This document shows positions 44,186 through 53,858 of a DNA stretch of 64,000 nucleotides, piece by piece; positions within the stretch are counted from its first letter, which is position 1, and every line of letters begins with the position of its first letter. Below the pieces are notes generated by a model. That model was given only the letters and a program-made list of their open reading frames with translations. It had not been told where the DNA came from and searched no databases. Position numbers and translations under genes: made by a program. The stretch is taken from the NCBI GenBank assembly GCA_017794825.1, contig CP051237.1:2914001-2978000 (forward strand). The letters run 5' to 3'. This stretch comes from Pararhizobium sp. Lineage in GTDB: Bacteria; Pseudomonadota; Alphaproteobacteria; Rhizobiales; Rhizobiaceae.

Positions 44186-45375
44186 TCCCTTTTCCAGACT
44201 TTCCACCAGGTCTTTTTCGATTGTGCACCCGCAGGCTGGCCAACCTGCTGCTCTTCGGTAATTTCGGCAGTTTCCCGGGTCTCAGGCAATTCGGGAGCCG
44301 TGCCAGGCGCCACAACGGCAGGCTGCTCGGCTTGCGGCGCTTCTTCGGGCGCGGCTTCGACTGTCGGCTGTCTTGTCACCTCTTCAAGCAAGCCGGCCGT
44401 CTCCGGAACGTTGCGCTCATCTCCAATGTTCTGGGCAGGCGTGCTGTTTTCGGGCGCTGCCTGGATTTCCGGAACGATCGACGCGACATTCGGCTTTCTC
44501 TTCGCATCCAGCTTGCTGACTTCAGCAGCGAATTCAGTGTTGTAATTTTCCAGATAGGATGCGTAGGCAAGCCGCAGTGATTGCGGCGCCTCGGATGGCG
44601 GGCAGGCCAGCCGGGCGTTGAATTCCTTCCCGTCGTCGGCGACCTGGTTGAACACATATCTGCGGTCGCAAATGTCAACTTTGGGCGGCATCTTCGTCAG
44701 TTCGAAGTGATCGTAGCCGACCTTGAGCATTTCCCAGAATTCATAGTGTTCGTTGCCACGGTGCCGCGCCATGTTTTCCGCTGTCATGCGGAATGGATAG
44801 GCCTGAACCTGGAAGGAAGGCTGTCCGCCGCGAAAAGCCTCGCGCGCAAAAGCGTAAATCTCAATGACCTGTTCGTCGGTCATTGAATAGCAACCGGCGG
44901 AAGAACAGGCGCCGTGCACCATGAGATTGCTTCCGGTCCGACCAAGCGAACGATCATAGGTGTTGGGATATCCCATGTTGAATGCGAGATAGTAGTTCGA
45001 CTTGGGATTCATCTGGTAAGGACGTATCTCGTAATAGCCCTCGGGCGCCTGCCGGTCGCCTTCCTTGAATTTCGGGCCCAGCTTACCGGACCATTTGCAG
45101 ATCTCGTATTCCTTGACCATGGCGTAACGGCCATTGGTCTTGGCTTTCCAGATTTCGAGAACGCCCTCTTCCTTGAAAATTCGCATCATGATCGGCGCGC
45201 GAACCCGCTGGTCATGCGCCTTCATCTTGTTCACGAGCTTGTCCGGAAGTGGATATTCAGCCTTGTTGTCAACCGATTCCAGCACATCCTGGCAGGCGGT
45301 CAGCAGAAGCGACAGGCCCAGGATTGCGACGGTCGCTTTGAGACGACGGGCTTTGTTGAACTTTGCGACTGGCAT
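44182..45375 (-). CDS. Lipoprotein L,D-transpeptidase (YkuD/YafK-like)
   Basis: This enzyme forms 3-3 peptidoglycan cross-links or links proteins to peptidoglycan. The 397-residue precursor has a lipoprotein signal ending LLLTAC (Cys28), then a YkuD domain with HGACSSAGCYSMT, where His and the second Cys form the active site, at about residues 150-165. The last 100 residues are a low-complexity Glu/Pro/Ala tail. The domain layout resembles YafK-type murein transpeptidases. ATG 45375; the end overlaps the TusA-like gene. Confidence 0.88.
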   Translation of the reverse strand: MPVAKFNKARRLKATVAILGLSLLLTACQDVLESVDNKAEYPLPDKLVNKMKAHDQRVRAPIMMRIFKEEGVLEIWKAKTNGRYAMVKEYEICKWSGKLGPKFKEGDRQAPEGYYEIRPYQMNPKSNYYLAFNMGYPNTYDRSLGRTGSNLMVHGACSSAGCYSMTDEQVIEIYAFAREAFRGGQPSFQVQAYPFRMTAENMARHRGNEHYEFWEMLKVGYDHFELTKMPPKVDICDRRYVFNQVADDGKEFNARLACPPSEAPQSLRLAYASYLENYNTEFAAEVSKLDAKRKPNVASIVPEIQAAPENSTPAQNIGDERNVPETAGLLEEVTRQPTVEAAPEEAPQAEQPAVVAPGTAPELPETRETAEITEEQQVGQPAGAQSKKTWWKVWKRE

Positions 45376-45539
45376 TTCCGTCCCGGTTTTCGAAGTAGCC
45401 CCAAGCAGGGCGTCACCCTGATCGACCAGAATTATGGCGAATATGGTTCACGAATCTTTACCACGATGCCGAATTTTGTACTTTGGAACGAAAATATAAA
45501 GCAAAAACTGCGTCTGTTGAACTCAATTTGATCTGACAG

Positions 45540-45564
45540 CGGGTAACGAATTGAAGCTTACCCG
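45540..45564. terminator. Hairpin at the accA stop codon
   Basis: CGGGTAA (45540-45546) and TTACCCG (45558-45564) form a perfect 7-bp stem around 11 bases that includes the accA stop. There is no T run, so any terminator function is uncertain. Confidence 0.3.
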
Positions 45565-46511
45565 TTGCGACCGATCGCCAGGAACTTCTGCCGTCGTTCT
45601 GCAAGCAACGTATCTGCGTCCTTTGACATCAGCTCCTGCAGCGCCTTGTCGATGGTGTCTCCGGTGGCGGCAATAACGGCCTCGGCATCCCGATGGGCGC
45701 CGCCTATCGGCTCCTTGATGACTCCGTCGACAATGCCAAGCGCCTGCAAATCCTGCGCCGTGATCTTCATGTTGGTCGCCGCGTCTTTTGCGCGGGTGGC
45801 GTCTCGCCACAGAATGGAGGCGGCTCCCTCTGGCGAAATAACGCTGTAAATGGCGTGTTCCAGCATGAAGACCCGATTCGCGGTTGCAATGGCGATTGCG
45901 CCGCCTGATCCGCCTTCGCCGAGAATAACCGAGATGATCGGTACTTTCACCTTCAGGCAGACTTCCGTAGAGCGGGCGATGGCTTCGGCCTGCCCGCGCT
46001 CTTCTGCGCCAATCCCCGGATATGCGCCGGACGTGTCGACAAGCGTGATGACGGGCAGCGAAAACCGGTCTGCGAGTTCCAGGATCCGCACCGCCTTGCG
46101 ATAGCCTTCCGGTCTGGCGCTGCCAAAATTGTGCCGGATACGGGTCTTCGTGTCATGGCCCTTTTCCTGGCCTATGACGGCGACCGCCTGTCCGCGAAAA
46201 CGTCCGAGCCCGGCCTGGATCGCTTCGTCATTGGCGAATTTGCGGTCGCCGGCCAGTGGCGTGAACTCGTCGAAGAGAGCGGCGGCGTAATCGACGAAAT
46301 GCGGGCGATCGGAATGACGGGCGACCTGCGTCTTTTGCCAGGGCGTGAGCTTGGAATAGAGATCGGCCAGCGTATCGCGCGCCTTGATTTCGAGCTTCTC
46401 GATTTCCGAGGAAGTGTCGATAATCTCGCCGTCTCCCGCCACCTTGCGGAGTTCGCGTATTTTTCCTTCTATATCGGAAAGCGGTTTTTCGAAATCGAGA
46501 TAGTTGTGCAT
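45558..46511 (-). CDS. accA: Acetyl-CoA carboxylase carboxyltransferase subunit alpha
   Basis: AccA with AccD transfers carboxyl from biotin to acetyl-CoA, the first step of fatty acid synthesis. The 317-residue protein starts [21 protein letters not shown] and has [49 protein letters not shown] and [11 protein letters not shown], all typical of the alpha subunit crotonase-like fold. ATG 46511 is used; the frame upstream is not conserved. It lies next to xerD, a common rhizobial order. Confidence 0.97.
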   Translation of the reverse strand: MHNYLDFEKPLSDIEGKIRELRKVAGDGEIIDTSSEIEKLEIKARDTLADLYSKLTPWQKTQVARHSDRPHFVDYAAALFDEFTPLAGDRKFANDEAIQAGLGRFRGQAVAVIGQEKGHDTKTRIRHNFGSARPEGYRKAVRILELADRFSLPVITLVDTSGAYPGIGAEERGQAEAIARSTEVCLKVKVPIISVILGEGGSGGAIAIATANRVFMLEHAIYSVISPEGAASILWRDATRAKDAATNMKITAQDLQALGIVDGVIKEPIGGAHRDAEAVIAATGDTIDKALQELMSKDADTLLAERRQKFLAIGRNG

Positions 46512-46615
46512 GTCTCTCTTTATTCGGATTGCCGGTGAGACGAAATGTGTTTCTTGGCTAAAAGTCAAAGCGGTCTAAAGCAAGTAAAAACCGAATAACC
46601 GACCCAAAATGCTCA

Positions 46616-47569
46616 TTATTCGGCCGTTCTTGCAAGCGGATGATGATCTCTCACCAGTTTCTGTAACCGCTCCTCCAGGACGTGCGTGTAAATCTGTGTC
46701 GTCGAAATGTCGGAATGACCGAGCAATTCCTGCACGACGCGCAGATCCGCGCCGTTTTCGAGGAGATGGCTCGCGAATGCGTGACGGACAACGTGCGGCG
46801 AGAGCTGTGATGATCGCAGCCCGCAGCGCGCCGCCAGCGCCTTGAGGTCCCTTGCGAAAACCTGGCGGGGCAGATGTCCGTCCGCCGATCGCGAGGGAAA
46901 CAGGAACGCCTGCCGGCTTGGCGGCGTTTCGCGGCCGCATTGCGTCATGGCTTCCAGATAGGCGGTCATCGCTTCGCGGGCTGTTTCCGAGAGCGGCACG
47001 AGCCTTTCCTTGCCGCCTTTGCCCCGAACGATCAGAAAGCGCTTTTCCTCCTGCAAAGCGGCTGACAGCGGCAGCGTGACGAGTTCACTCACCCGCATGC
47101 CGGTGGCGTAAAGCAGTTCGAGAAGCAGCCTCAAACGCAGCTTGCCGAGCCTGGTCGGCGTATCCTGTCCCGGCGCCTCGCATTCGAGTTGCGCCCTGTC
47201 CAGCAGTCGGCTCACTTCCGTCGAGGAAATCGTCTTTGGGAGGCTGCGCGCCCGGCGCGGAGCGTCCAGATTGCCCGTCGGATCATCGCCGCGGAGCCCT
47301 TCCGAGTAGAGAAAGCGGTAGAACTGTCGCATGGACGACAATCGTCTTGCCTGGGAGCTTGCGGCGAGGCCGCGGCCGGCGATGTCAGCCAGATAAGCCC
47401 GCAGATCGTCGGTGACAGCCCCTGTCAGGCCGCCTCCGCGTCCAGCGAGGAATCCGTGCAGATTGACAAGGTCGTTGCGATAGCTGGCGAGCGTGTTTTT
47501 TGATGAACCCCGCTCGGCGCTCATCATTTCCAGAAAGGTTTCGAGGTGGGTTCTGCCCGGATCCGACAC
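46616..47569 (-). CDS. xerD: Tyrosine recombinase XerD
   Basis: XerD with XerC resolves chromosome dimers at dif at the septum. The 317-residue protein has an N-terminal SAM-like core-binding domain ([25 protein letters not shown]) and a catalytic domain with the set Arg ([11 protein letters not shown]), Lys ([13 protein letters not shown]), [19 protein letters not shown] (His, Arg), [14 protein letters not shown] (His, Tyr nucleophile). Length and context fit XerD, not an integrase of a mobile element: no attachment site or cargo is seen. GTG 47569 is the start. Confidence 0.95.
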   Translation of the reverse strand: MSDPGRTHLETFLEMMSAERGSSKNTLASYRNDLVNLHGFLAGRGGGLTGAVTDDLRAYLADIAGRGLAASSQARRLSSMRQFYRFLYSEGLRGDDPTGNLDAPRRARSLPKTISSTEVSRLLDRAQLECEAPGQDTPTRLGKLRLRLLLELLYATGMRVSELVTLPLSAALQEEKRFLIVRGKGGKERLVPLSETAREAMTAYLEAMTQCGRETPPSRQAFLFPSRSADGHLPRQVFARDLKALAARCGLRSSQLSPHVVRHAFASHLLENGADLRVVQELLGHSDISTTQIYTHVLEERLQKLVRDHHPLARTAE

Positions 47570-47793
47570 TTTGCTCCCGCAACAAACTGGACGTTTGGCG
47601 TAACAATAGCCGGGACGTGGTTAAGAAGCCGCAAATTGCATTGAAGCCAGAGCTGAAATCTCAACAAAGGCGATACTATTTCATCTTCTTTAGGTTTTAC
47701 GTCTGATGAGTTGGCTAAATGAAATTTGTCAATTGCTAACAGAAGTTGTATTTCGGATTCTTGAGTTTCGGGAGTTCATATGAGGGGGGAAGC

Positions 47794-48342
47794 ATGAAGA
47801 AGCGCATTATTCTGGCTGTTTATTTGTTCACCTTGTCGTTGCTGGGAGATATCACAGCAGCAAGAGCAGACGGTGTAGGAAGTAAGATCGAGGACCTGAA
47901 GCAAAAATGGACCGATATCTCTAAAACGTTGGAGGCTGATATCGTACTTGAAAAGGCAACCGAGCAATTGATGTTGTTTTCTAAGCAAATTGCCGAAATA
48001 AGCCCTCAGTTGGAAGAAATGGGGTTCAGTATCTCTACATTGCGAATGCAAATGCTACCTCCTAAAGGACTCCTGCGTTTAACATCTGAGTTTGTCCCTG
48101 ACGAAGATGAACTATATCCCAAAATCGCGAGTGATGCCTCAATCTTAGAGAAGGCAATTATCATGTCGGCAATAAAAGCAAAGCAAATTCAAAATCTGCT
48201 TGAGTTGTCTCAGGTCGTGATGGACATTGAGATCGACATAAACCCGTCGATCAGAATATCTTACAGAAAGAGTCGAGATGAGTTTCGCGGAGGTGATAGC
48301 AGGTTCTCTGATATAGATCTTGTTTGCGGTCAAGCATTGTAG
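47794..48342 (+). CDS. Hypothetical secreted protein, A/T-rich orphan
   Basis: I do not recognise this 182-residue protein. It has a clear signal peptide (MKKRIILAVYLFTLSLLGDITAARADG, cut after ARA or nearby), then predominantly helical, charged sequence with possible coiled-coil segments (SKIEDLKQKWTDISKTLEAD, IAEISPQLEEMG) and a C-terminal basic and polar part. ATG 47794 follows GGGGGGAAGC. The gene and its 200-bp leader are markedly A/T-richer than the flanking genes, and it sits between xerD and the small protein gene that usually adjoin in rhizobia, so recent insertion is likely. Confidence 0.7.
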   Translation: MKKRIILAVYLFTLSLLGDITAARADGVGSKIEDLKQKWTDISKTLEADIVLEKATEQLMLFSKQIAEISPQLEEMGFSISTLRMQMLPPKGLLRLTSEFVPDEDELYPKIASDASILEKAIIMSAIKAKQIQNLLELSQVVMDIEIDINPSIRISYRKSRDEFRGGDSRFSDIDLVCGQAL

Positions 48343-48358
48343 ATCCTGCCTTTCGCTC

Positions 48359-48505
48359 CTATTCCGGATTCACTCTGTCGGTCGGAATCCGGATGGTTAT
48401 TTCGCGCGGTTTCGGCTCGACATAGGTCGACAGCGCATACATCGACCCGTAGATCAGGCCGGCGATAACAGCGCAGAAAACCACAAGTCGAATCAAAGAA
48501 GGCAT
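48359..48505 (-). CDS. Small single-pass membrane protein (xerD-aroK interval)
   Basis: This 48-residue product (MPSLIRLVVFCAVIAGLIYG to PTDRVNPE) has one transmembrane helix at about residues 5-25 and a short outside tail with VEPKPREITIRIP. Small proteins of this shape, with an N-terminal helix and a proline/charged tail, stand between xerD and aroK in many rhizobial genomes, on the same strand as here. A GGAAG ribosome-binding sequence lies six bases before ATG 48505. It diverges from aroK. Function is unknown. It is easy to miss because of its size. Confidence 0.72.
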   Translation of the reverse strand: MPSLIRLVVFCAVIAGLIYGSMYALSTYVEPKPREITIRIPTDRVNPE

Positions 48506-48692
48506 CGGCGCTTCCGTTTCCTGGATCCCTTTTGGGCGATGGCGACATTCGCCCGTCTCGGTTATCTCTCTTTATGGCCTGAGCCTATTGGACATTTCAA
48601 GACCGACGATCTACCTGCAGCCGTCCGTTTGGGCTGCTTGACGCGACCTCGAGATTTGTTGATATCGGGACCCATGTTGCACGGTTCGATCC

Positions 48693-49304
48693 ATGAAATC
48701 CCGATCTGAAGACCAGTCGTCGGCTCTCGCCGGACAGGTGCGCGACCTTTTGGGGAAGCGCGCGCTCGTCTTTGTCGGACTTATGGGGGCAGGAAAATCC
48801 GTTATCGGAAAGATGGTCGCCAACGCCATCGGCGTTCCCTTCATCGATTCCGACAACGAGATCGAGGAAGCCTCGCGCATGCCGATTTCGGACATTTTCG
48901 CCTCGTATGGCGAGACGGAATTCCGGGCGCTGGAAGGGCGGGTGATCAGCCGGCTCCTGAAGGACGGACCGATCGTTCTGTCGACTGGAGGCGGCGCCTT
49001 CATCAATCCGGCCACGCGACAGGAAATCCGGCAAAAAAGCCTGTCGGTCTGGCTGAAGGCCGATCTTGACGTTCTTTGGGAACGGGTGCGCCGCCGTAGC
49101 CACAGGCCGCTCTTGCAAACCGAAAATCCCAGAGAGACCTTGCGAAATCTGATGGAGCAACGATATCCGATCTATGCCGAAGCAAATCTGGTGGTGAATT
49201 CGCGTGACGTTGCAAAGGATGTGATCGTTGGCGAGGTAATCGACGCCGTCCTCCAGACAAAGCGGAGCTATATGGATGCAGCGGGAGCGGCAAAAGATGA
49301 GTAA
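48693..49304 (+). CDS. aroK: Shikimate kinase
   Basis: AroK phosphorylates shikimate in aromatic amino acid synthesis. The 203-residue protein has the P-loop FVGLMGAGKSVIGK, the shikimate-binding DSDNEIEE and FRALEGRVI, GGGAF and RRRSHRPLL, in family order. A roughly 25-residue N-terminal extension before the P-loop is usual in rhizobia. It overlaps aroB by 8 bp and is its operon partner. Confidence 0.97.
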   Translation: MKSRSEDQSSALAGQVRDLLGKRALVFVGLMGAGKSVIGKMVANAIGVPFIDSDNEIEEASRMPISDIFASYGETEFRALEGRVISRLLKDGPIVLSTGGGAFINPATRQEIRQKSLSVWLKADLDVLWERVRRRSHRPLLQTENPRETLRNLMEQRYPIYAEANLVVNSRDVAKDVIVGEVIDAVLQTKRSYMDAAGAAKDE

Positions 49305-50424
49305 TGCGACGCAAGACGCGGATCGGGTCTCGGTCGATCTCGGCAATCGATCGTACGACATCCTGATTGGCGCAGGTCTGATCGATCGCGCCGGCGAGGA
49401 GATCGCGGAGCGCTTTCCGGGCGCTCGGGCGGCCATCGTTTCCGACCGGACGGTCGCAAGCCTCTATCTCGAGAGGCTCCAGGACAGTCTCGGCTCCGCC
49501 GGCGTCGACAGCACGGTGGTTGTCATGCCACCGGGTGAAAAGACAAAGAGCTTCGAGCATCTGATCACCGTTGTAGACGAAATTCTCGCCGCCCACCTTG
49601 AGCGGCGCGACATCGTGATTGCCCTGGGCGGCGGCGTTATCGGGGATCTGACCGGCTTTGCGGCCGGCGTCGTTCGGCGCGGCATGCATTTTGTACAGAT
49701 ACCGACAACACTGCTGGCGCAGGTGGATTCCTCCGTCGGAGGCAAGACGGGCATCAATTCGCCCCGGGGCAAGAACCTCATTGGCGTATTCCATCAGCCG
49801 GCGCTGGTGCTTGCCGATACGGGTGTTCTCGACACGCTGAGCGCGCGCGAGTTTCGTGCCGGTTACGCCGAGACAGCGAAATACGGGCTCATCGACCAGC
49901 CGGAGTTCTTTGCATGGTTGGAAGGGAACTGGAAGGACGTCTTCGCCGGGGGCGAAGCGCGCACGCGGGCGATTGCAACAAGTTGCCGCGCGAAGGCGGC
50001 TGTCGTCGCCGCCGACGAAAGGGAATCAGGAGCACGGGCGCTACTCAATCTCGGTCATACATTCGGCCATGCGCTGGAAGCCGCGGTTGGATACGACGCC
50101 AGCCGCCTCGTGCACGGCGAGGGCGTGGCGATCGGCATGGCGCTGGCGCATCAGTTCTCGGTGCGGCTGAACCTCGCCAGCTCCGACGATGCTGGACGCG
50201 TCGAGGCGCATCTGGCTGAAGTCGGCCTGCCGACGGCGCTTTCCGACATACCAGGCGATCTGCCGCCGCCAGATCGTCTTCTGGAGCATATTGCACAGGA
50301 CAAGAAGGTGGAGCGTGGACGCCTTACTTTCATTCTGACCAAAGGTATAGGACAATCCTTTATCGCCAAGGATGTGCCGGCTTCCGAGGTTGAGCTGTTC
50401 CTGAAGGAGAAATACGGGCAATGA
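49297..50424 (+). CDS. aroB: 3-dehydroquinate synthase
   Basis: AroB converts DAHP to 3-dehydroquinate, upstream of AroK in the same pathway. The 375-residue NAD-dependent enzyme has PPGEKTKSFEHL, ALGGGVIGDLTGFAA, RRGMHFVQIPTTLLAQVDSSVGGKTGIN and NLGHTFGHALEA, which include the metal-binding His and Glu residues. ATG 49297 lies 8 bp within aroK. Its stop overlaps the next gene (ATGA). Confidence 0.97.
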   Translation: MSNATQDADRVSVDLGNRSYDILIGAGLIDRAGEEIAERFPGARAAIVSDRTVASLYLERLQDSLGSAGVDSTVVVMPPGEKTKSFEHLITVVDEILAAHLERRDIVIALGGGVIGDLTGFAAGVVRRGMHFVQIPTTLLAQVDSSVGGKTGINSPRGKNLIGVFHQPALVLADTGVLDTLSAREFRAGYAETAKYGLIDQPEFFAWLEGNWKDVFAGGEARTRAIATSCRAKAAVVAADERESGARALLNLGHTFGHALEAAVGYDASRLVHGEGVAIGMALAHQFSVRLNLASSDDAGRVEAHLAEVGLPTALSDIPGDLPPPDRLLEHIAQDKKVERGRLTFILTKGIGQSFIAKDVPASEVELFLKEKYGQ

Positions 50425-51701
50425 TCGCCGAATATTGGCTGATTCTCATTTTCATTCTCGCTCTTGTCGTCGTTTCTGCGTTCTTTTCGGGATCTGAAAC
50501 TGCGTTGACCGCCGTTTCCCGGGCCAGAATGCATCAGCTTGACGCCAATGGGGAGGCGAGAGCCGGCATCGTCACGCGTCTGATTGCCCGTCAGGATCGG
50601 CTGATTGGCGCGTTGCTGATCGGAAACAATCTCGTCAACATCCTTGCCTCGTCGTTGGCCACAAGCCTGTTTCTCAGCCTGCTTGGCGATGGCGGCGTGG
50701 TCTATGCGACCCTCGCCATGACAGTGCTGCTGGTGATATTCGCCGAAGTGCTGCCTAAAAGCTGGGCGATTTCGACGCCTGATCGTTTCGCCATGGCCGT
50801 TGCGCCGGTGATCCGCGTCTTTCTCGCCGTGGTCGGTCCGCTGTCCACCGGGGTGAACTGGATCGTGCGCAATCTGCTTGCGGCGCTCGGGGTCGAGTTC
50901 TCGTCCGACCGCTCCATGCTGTCGGCGCATGAGGAAATTCGCGGCGCGGTGGCGCTGCTGCATCAGGAAGGATCCGTCATCAAGGCGGACCGGGACCGGC
51001 TGGGCGGCGTGCTTGATCTCGGGGAACTCGAAGTGTCGGATATCATGGTGCATCGGACGTCGATGCGCATGATCAACGCCGACGAGCCGCCGGAAGAGGC
51101 CGTTCAGCAGATTCTGAAAAGCCCGTACACTCGCATGCCGGTTTGGCGGGGCGAGAGCGACAATATCCTTGGCGTGATCCACGCCAAGGATGTGCTGAGA
51201 GCGCTTGCCGGTTCCGGCGTCAACGCGTCGGAAATCGACATCGTCAAGATTGCCCAGAAACCCTGGTTCGTGCCCGACACCACGAATCTGAAGGATCAGC
51301 TCAACGCCTTCCTGCGCCGCAAGACCCACTTCGCGATTGTCGTCGACGAGTATGGCGAGGTGGAAGGACTGGTTACGCTTGAGGATATTCTCGAGGAAAT
51401 CGTCGGCGATATATCCGACGAGCACGATCTCGACCTGCAGGGCGTGCGCCAGGAAGCGGACGGTTCGGTCGTCGTGGACGGCAACGTTCCCATCCGTGAT
51501 CTCAACCGGGCGCTCGACTGGGAGCTCCCCGACGAGGAAGCCACCACGGTCGCGGGTCTGGTGATTCACGAATCGAAGATCATTCCGGAGGAGCGTCAGG
51601 CCTTTACCTATTACGGCAAGCGCTTCATCGTGATGAAGCGGGACAAGAACCGAATCACCCAGCTTCGAATCCGCCCGCTCGCAGCCGATTCGGAGCGCTG
51701 A
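50421..51701 (+). CDS. CNNM/CorC-type transporter-associated protein (DUF21-CBS-CorC)
   Basis: The 426-residue inner-membrane protein has a DUF21 (CNNM) domain of four helices at about residues 1-190 (SGSETALTAVSRARM near residue 22), two CBS repeats at about 205-330 and a CorC_HlyC domain at the C-terminus (around VVDGNVPIRDLNRAL). This class is linked to Mg2+ or Co2+ efflux/homeostasis. Although often annotated as a hemolysin, there is no evidence of that. Overlap with aroB and shared direction show one operon. Confidence 0.92.
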   Translation: MIAEYWLILIFILALVVVSAFFSGSETALTAVSRARMHQLDANGEARAGIVTRLIARQDRLIGALLIGNNLVNILASSLATSLFLSLLGDGGVVYATLAMTVLLVIFAEVLPKSWAISTPDRFAMAVAPVIRVFLAVVGPLSTGVNWIVRNLLAALGVEFSSDRSMLSAHEEIRGAVALLHQEGSVIKADRDRLGGVLDLGELEVSDIMVHRTSMRMINADEPPEEAVQQILKSPYTRMPVWRGESDNILGVIHAKDVLRALAGSGVNASEIDIVKIAQKPWFVPDTTNLKDQLNAFLRRKTHFAIVVDEYGEVEGLVTLEDILEEIVGDISDEHDLDLQGVRQEADGSVVVDGNVPIRDLNRALDWELPDEEATTVAGLVIHESKIIPEERQAFTYYGKRFIVMKRDKNRITQLRIRPLAADSER

Positions 51702-51706
51702 TTGGC

Positions 51707-52003
51707 TTAACGGCGCGACGCTTCGCCCGGCGCGCGCGGCTCGACGGCGAGCGCGTGCACGCCGTCCGCAAGCTCACCGGCAAGGGTGTCATTGACGGCC
51801 CTGTGACGCGCCAGGCGCGTCATGCCGTCGAATTTCTCGCTGACGAGGCGAACCCGAAAGTGGGTTTCGCCAGAGCCGTCGAAGGCTTCCTGGTGCCCGG
51901 CGTGGAGATGGCTTTCATTGATCACTTCAAGCTTGGTCGGCGAAAACGCCGCATGCAGCTTTTTTACAATTCTTGCTTCAATCGTGTCAGATTTGTCTGT
52001 CAT
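51707..52003 (-). CDS. BolA family protein
   Basis: BolA-type proteins bind monothiol glutaredoxins and take part in iron-sulfur/iron regulation; some bind DNA. The 98-residue protein has IEARIVKKLHAAFSPTKLEVINESHLHAGH with the conserved His pair, then ETHFRVRLVSEKFDGMTRLARHRAVNDTL, the family's signature helix. It is convergent with the CorC-type gene, 5 bp apart, and divergent from the J-domain gene, an arrangement known from other rhizobia. Confidence 0.94.
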   Translation of the reverse strand: MTDKSDTIEARIVKKLHAAFSPTKLEVINESHLHAGHQEAFDGSGETHFRVRLVSEKFDGMTRLARHRAVNDTLAGELADGVHALAVEPRAPGEASRR

Positions 52004-52141
52004 GAACGGTCATTCCTGCTATGCTGCTGCGCCTTTGCAGTTGCGAAATAGTGGCCATCGGCGTCAGCAGTTCCGATAATCGCGCGGATTGCTGAAAGTC
52101 AATCCTTGTTCATCGATTGTGAGATCACCATAACTGTGACT

Positions 52142-52777
52142 ATGAAGCTGGATTCGAAATATTTTGACAGCATCCGTTCTTCCAAGAAAAAAGGCAAGAA
52201 GGGGCCTGGCGCCGCCAAACCCGACACGCCAATTTGCCAGTGGGACGGATGCGAGAAGAAAGCCGAACATCGTGCGCCGGTCGGTCGTGACGCGGAAGGC
52301 GAGTATTTCATGTTCTGCGCCGAACATGTGCGCGAATACAACAAGGGCTACAACTACTTTTCTGGATTGTCCGATGGCGAGATCGCGCGTTACCAGAAGG
52401 AGGCGCTAACCGGTCATCGTCCGACCTGGACTATCGGCGTGAACAAGACATCGAAAGCGTCGCCCCAACATGCGCAGACAAGATCGGGCAGCGCGGCGTC
52501 ATTCGCAAACATGCGCGATCCTTTCAGGTTGTTTGAAGAAGGCAAAGCGGGACGCAAGCCGCAACAGCGGCAACGCAAGCTTAAAACCCTGGAAGCGAAG
52601 GCCTTCGACACGATGGGTCTGGCCGCCAATGCGACTTCCTCGGACATAAAGTCGCGCTACAAGGAACTCGTCAAACTGCATCATCCGGACGCCAATGGCG
52701 GCGATCGCGGCTCCGAAGAGCGTTTTCGGGCTGTGATACAGGCCTACCAATTGTTAAAGCAGTCCGGTTTCTGCTAG
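52142..52777 (+). CDS. J-domain (DnaJ-like) protein
   Basis: The 211-residue protein has a C-terminal J domain (AFDTMGLAANATSSDIKSRYKELVKLHHPDANGGDRGSEERF; HPD at residues about 181-183) behind an N-terminal region containing two CxxC/CxxH-like elements (ICQWDGCEKKAEHRAP and FMFCAEHV) that could bind metal. J domains stimulate Hsp70 ATPase. The N-terminal zinc-like part is characteristic of the alphaproteobacterial cobS-linked J-protein. ATG 52142. It is followed at 84 bp by cobS. Confidence 0.92.
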   Translation: MKLDSKYFDSIRSSKKKGKKGPGAAKPDTPICQWDGCEKKAEHRAPVGRDAEGEYFMFCAEHVREYNKGYNYFSGLSDGEIARYQKEALTGHRPTWTIGVNKTSKASPQHAQTRSGSAASFANMRDPFRLFEEGKAGRKPQQRQRKLKTLEAKAFDTMGLAANATSSDIKSRYKELVKLHHPDANGGDRGSEERFRAVIQAYQLLKQSGFC

Positions 52778-52861
52778 ACGGTTCCTCAAGAGACCTTTGA
52801 CAGTCATCAAACAAGCAGTATCGGATGGAGCGGCCCCGGCGAGGATCGCGTTGGAGTGACC

Positions 52862-53851
52862 ATGAACAAGATAGACCTGGATATAAACAACTTGCCGGAC
52901 AGTACGGTGTCGGTGCGTGAACTCTTCGGCATCGACAGCGACTGGAAGGCGCCTGCCTACAGCCAGGGTGACGCCTATGTGCCGGATCTCGATCCGGACT
53001 ATCTGTTCGATAAGGACACCACGATGGCGATCCTTGCGGGCTTCGCCCACAATCGCCGCGTGATGATCTCCGGTTATCACGGCACCGGCAAGTCAACGCA
53101 TATCGAGCAAGTCGCCGCCCGGCTCAACTGGCCTTGCGTGCGCGTCAATCTCGACAGCCATGTCAGCCGTATCGACCTGGTCGGCAAGGACGCTATCGTT
53201 CTGCAGGACGGTCAGCAGGTCACGGAGTTTCGCGATGGCATTCTTCCGTGGGCGTATCAGCACAATGTCGCCCTCGTCTTCGACGAATATGATGCCGGCC
53301 GGCCGGATGTGATGTTTGTAATTCAGCGCGTGCTGGAATCGTCGGGCCGCCTGACGCTGCTCGATCAGAGCCGCGTGATCCGGCCGCATCCCGCTTTTCG
53401 TCTTTTCGCGACGGCCAATACGGTCGGCCTCGGCGACACGACGGGCCTCTATCATGGCACGCAGCAGATCAATCAAGCGCAGATGGACCGTTGGTCGATC
53501 GTCACCACGCTGAACTACCTGCCGCATGACAACGAAGTCGACATCGTTCTCGCCAAGGTGAAGAGCTTTACGACGGAAGAAGGCCGCGACACCGTTTCCA
53601 AGATGGTTCGCGTCGCCGACATGACGCGCGCCGCGTTCATAAACGGTGACCTGTCGACGGTCATGAGCCCCAGAACGGTCATCACATGGGCCGAAAACGC
53701 CGAAATCTTCGGTGATGTGGCGTTCGCGTTCCGCCTGACCTTCCTGAACAAGTGCGACGAGCTGGAGCGCACGCTTGTGGCGGAGCAGTACCAGCGCGCC
53801 TTTGGTCAGGAACTGAAGGAAAGCGCCGCCAATATCGTACTCGACAGCTGA
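52862..53851 (+). CDS. cobS: Aerobic cobaltochelatase subunit CobS
   Basis: CobS is the AAA+ component of the CobNST complex that inserts cobalt into hydrogenobyrinic acid diamide in aerobic cobalamin synthesis. The 329-residue protein has Walker [10 protein letters not shown], Walker [11 protein letters not shown] and sensor [22 protein letters not shown] 52862 with GGAG upstream is preferred over GTG 52856. CobT follows at once, the usual CobS-CobT pair. CobN is not in the window. Confidence 0.96.
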   Translation: MNKIDLDINNLPDSTVSVRELFGIDSDWKAPAYSQGDAYVPDLDPDYLFDKDTTMAILAGFAHNRRVMISGYHGTGKSTHIEQVAARLNWPCVRVNLDSHVSRIDLVGKDAIVLQDGQQVTEFRDGILPWAYQHNVALVFDEYDAGRPDVMFVIQRVLESSGRLTLLDQSRVIRPHPAFRLFATANTVGLGDTTGLYHGTQQINQAQMDRWSIVTTLNYLPHDNEVDIVLAKVKSFTTEEGRDTVSKMVRVADMTRAAFINGDLSTVMSPRTVITWAENAEIFGDVAFAFRLTFLNKCDELERTLVAEQYQRAFGQELKESAANIVLDS

Positions 53852-53858
53852 GAACGCC

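Noticed and set aside
46616..47569. Phage or island integrase
   Set aside because: Sequence and neighbourhood (accA, aroK block) match chromosomal XerD; no tRNA target or phage genes adjoin.
48320..48709. 129-residue plus-strand frame before aroK
   Set aside because: It runs through the orphan gene's end, the small minus-strand gene and the aroK start, with no recognisable product.
52778..52861. Cobalamin riboswitch before cobS
   Set aside because: The 84-bp gap is too short and lacks the conserved B12-box sequence.
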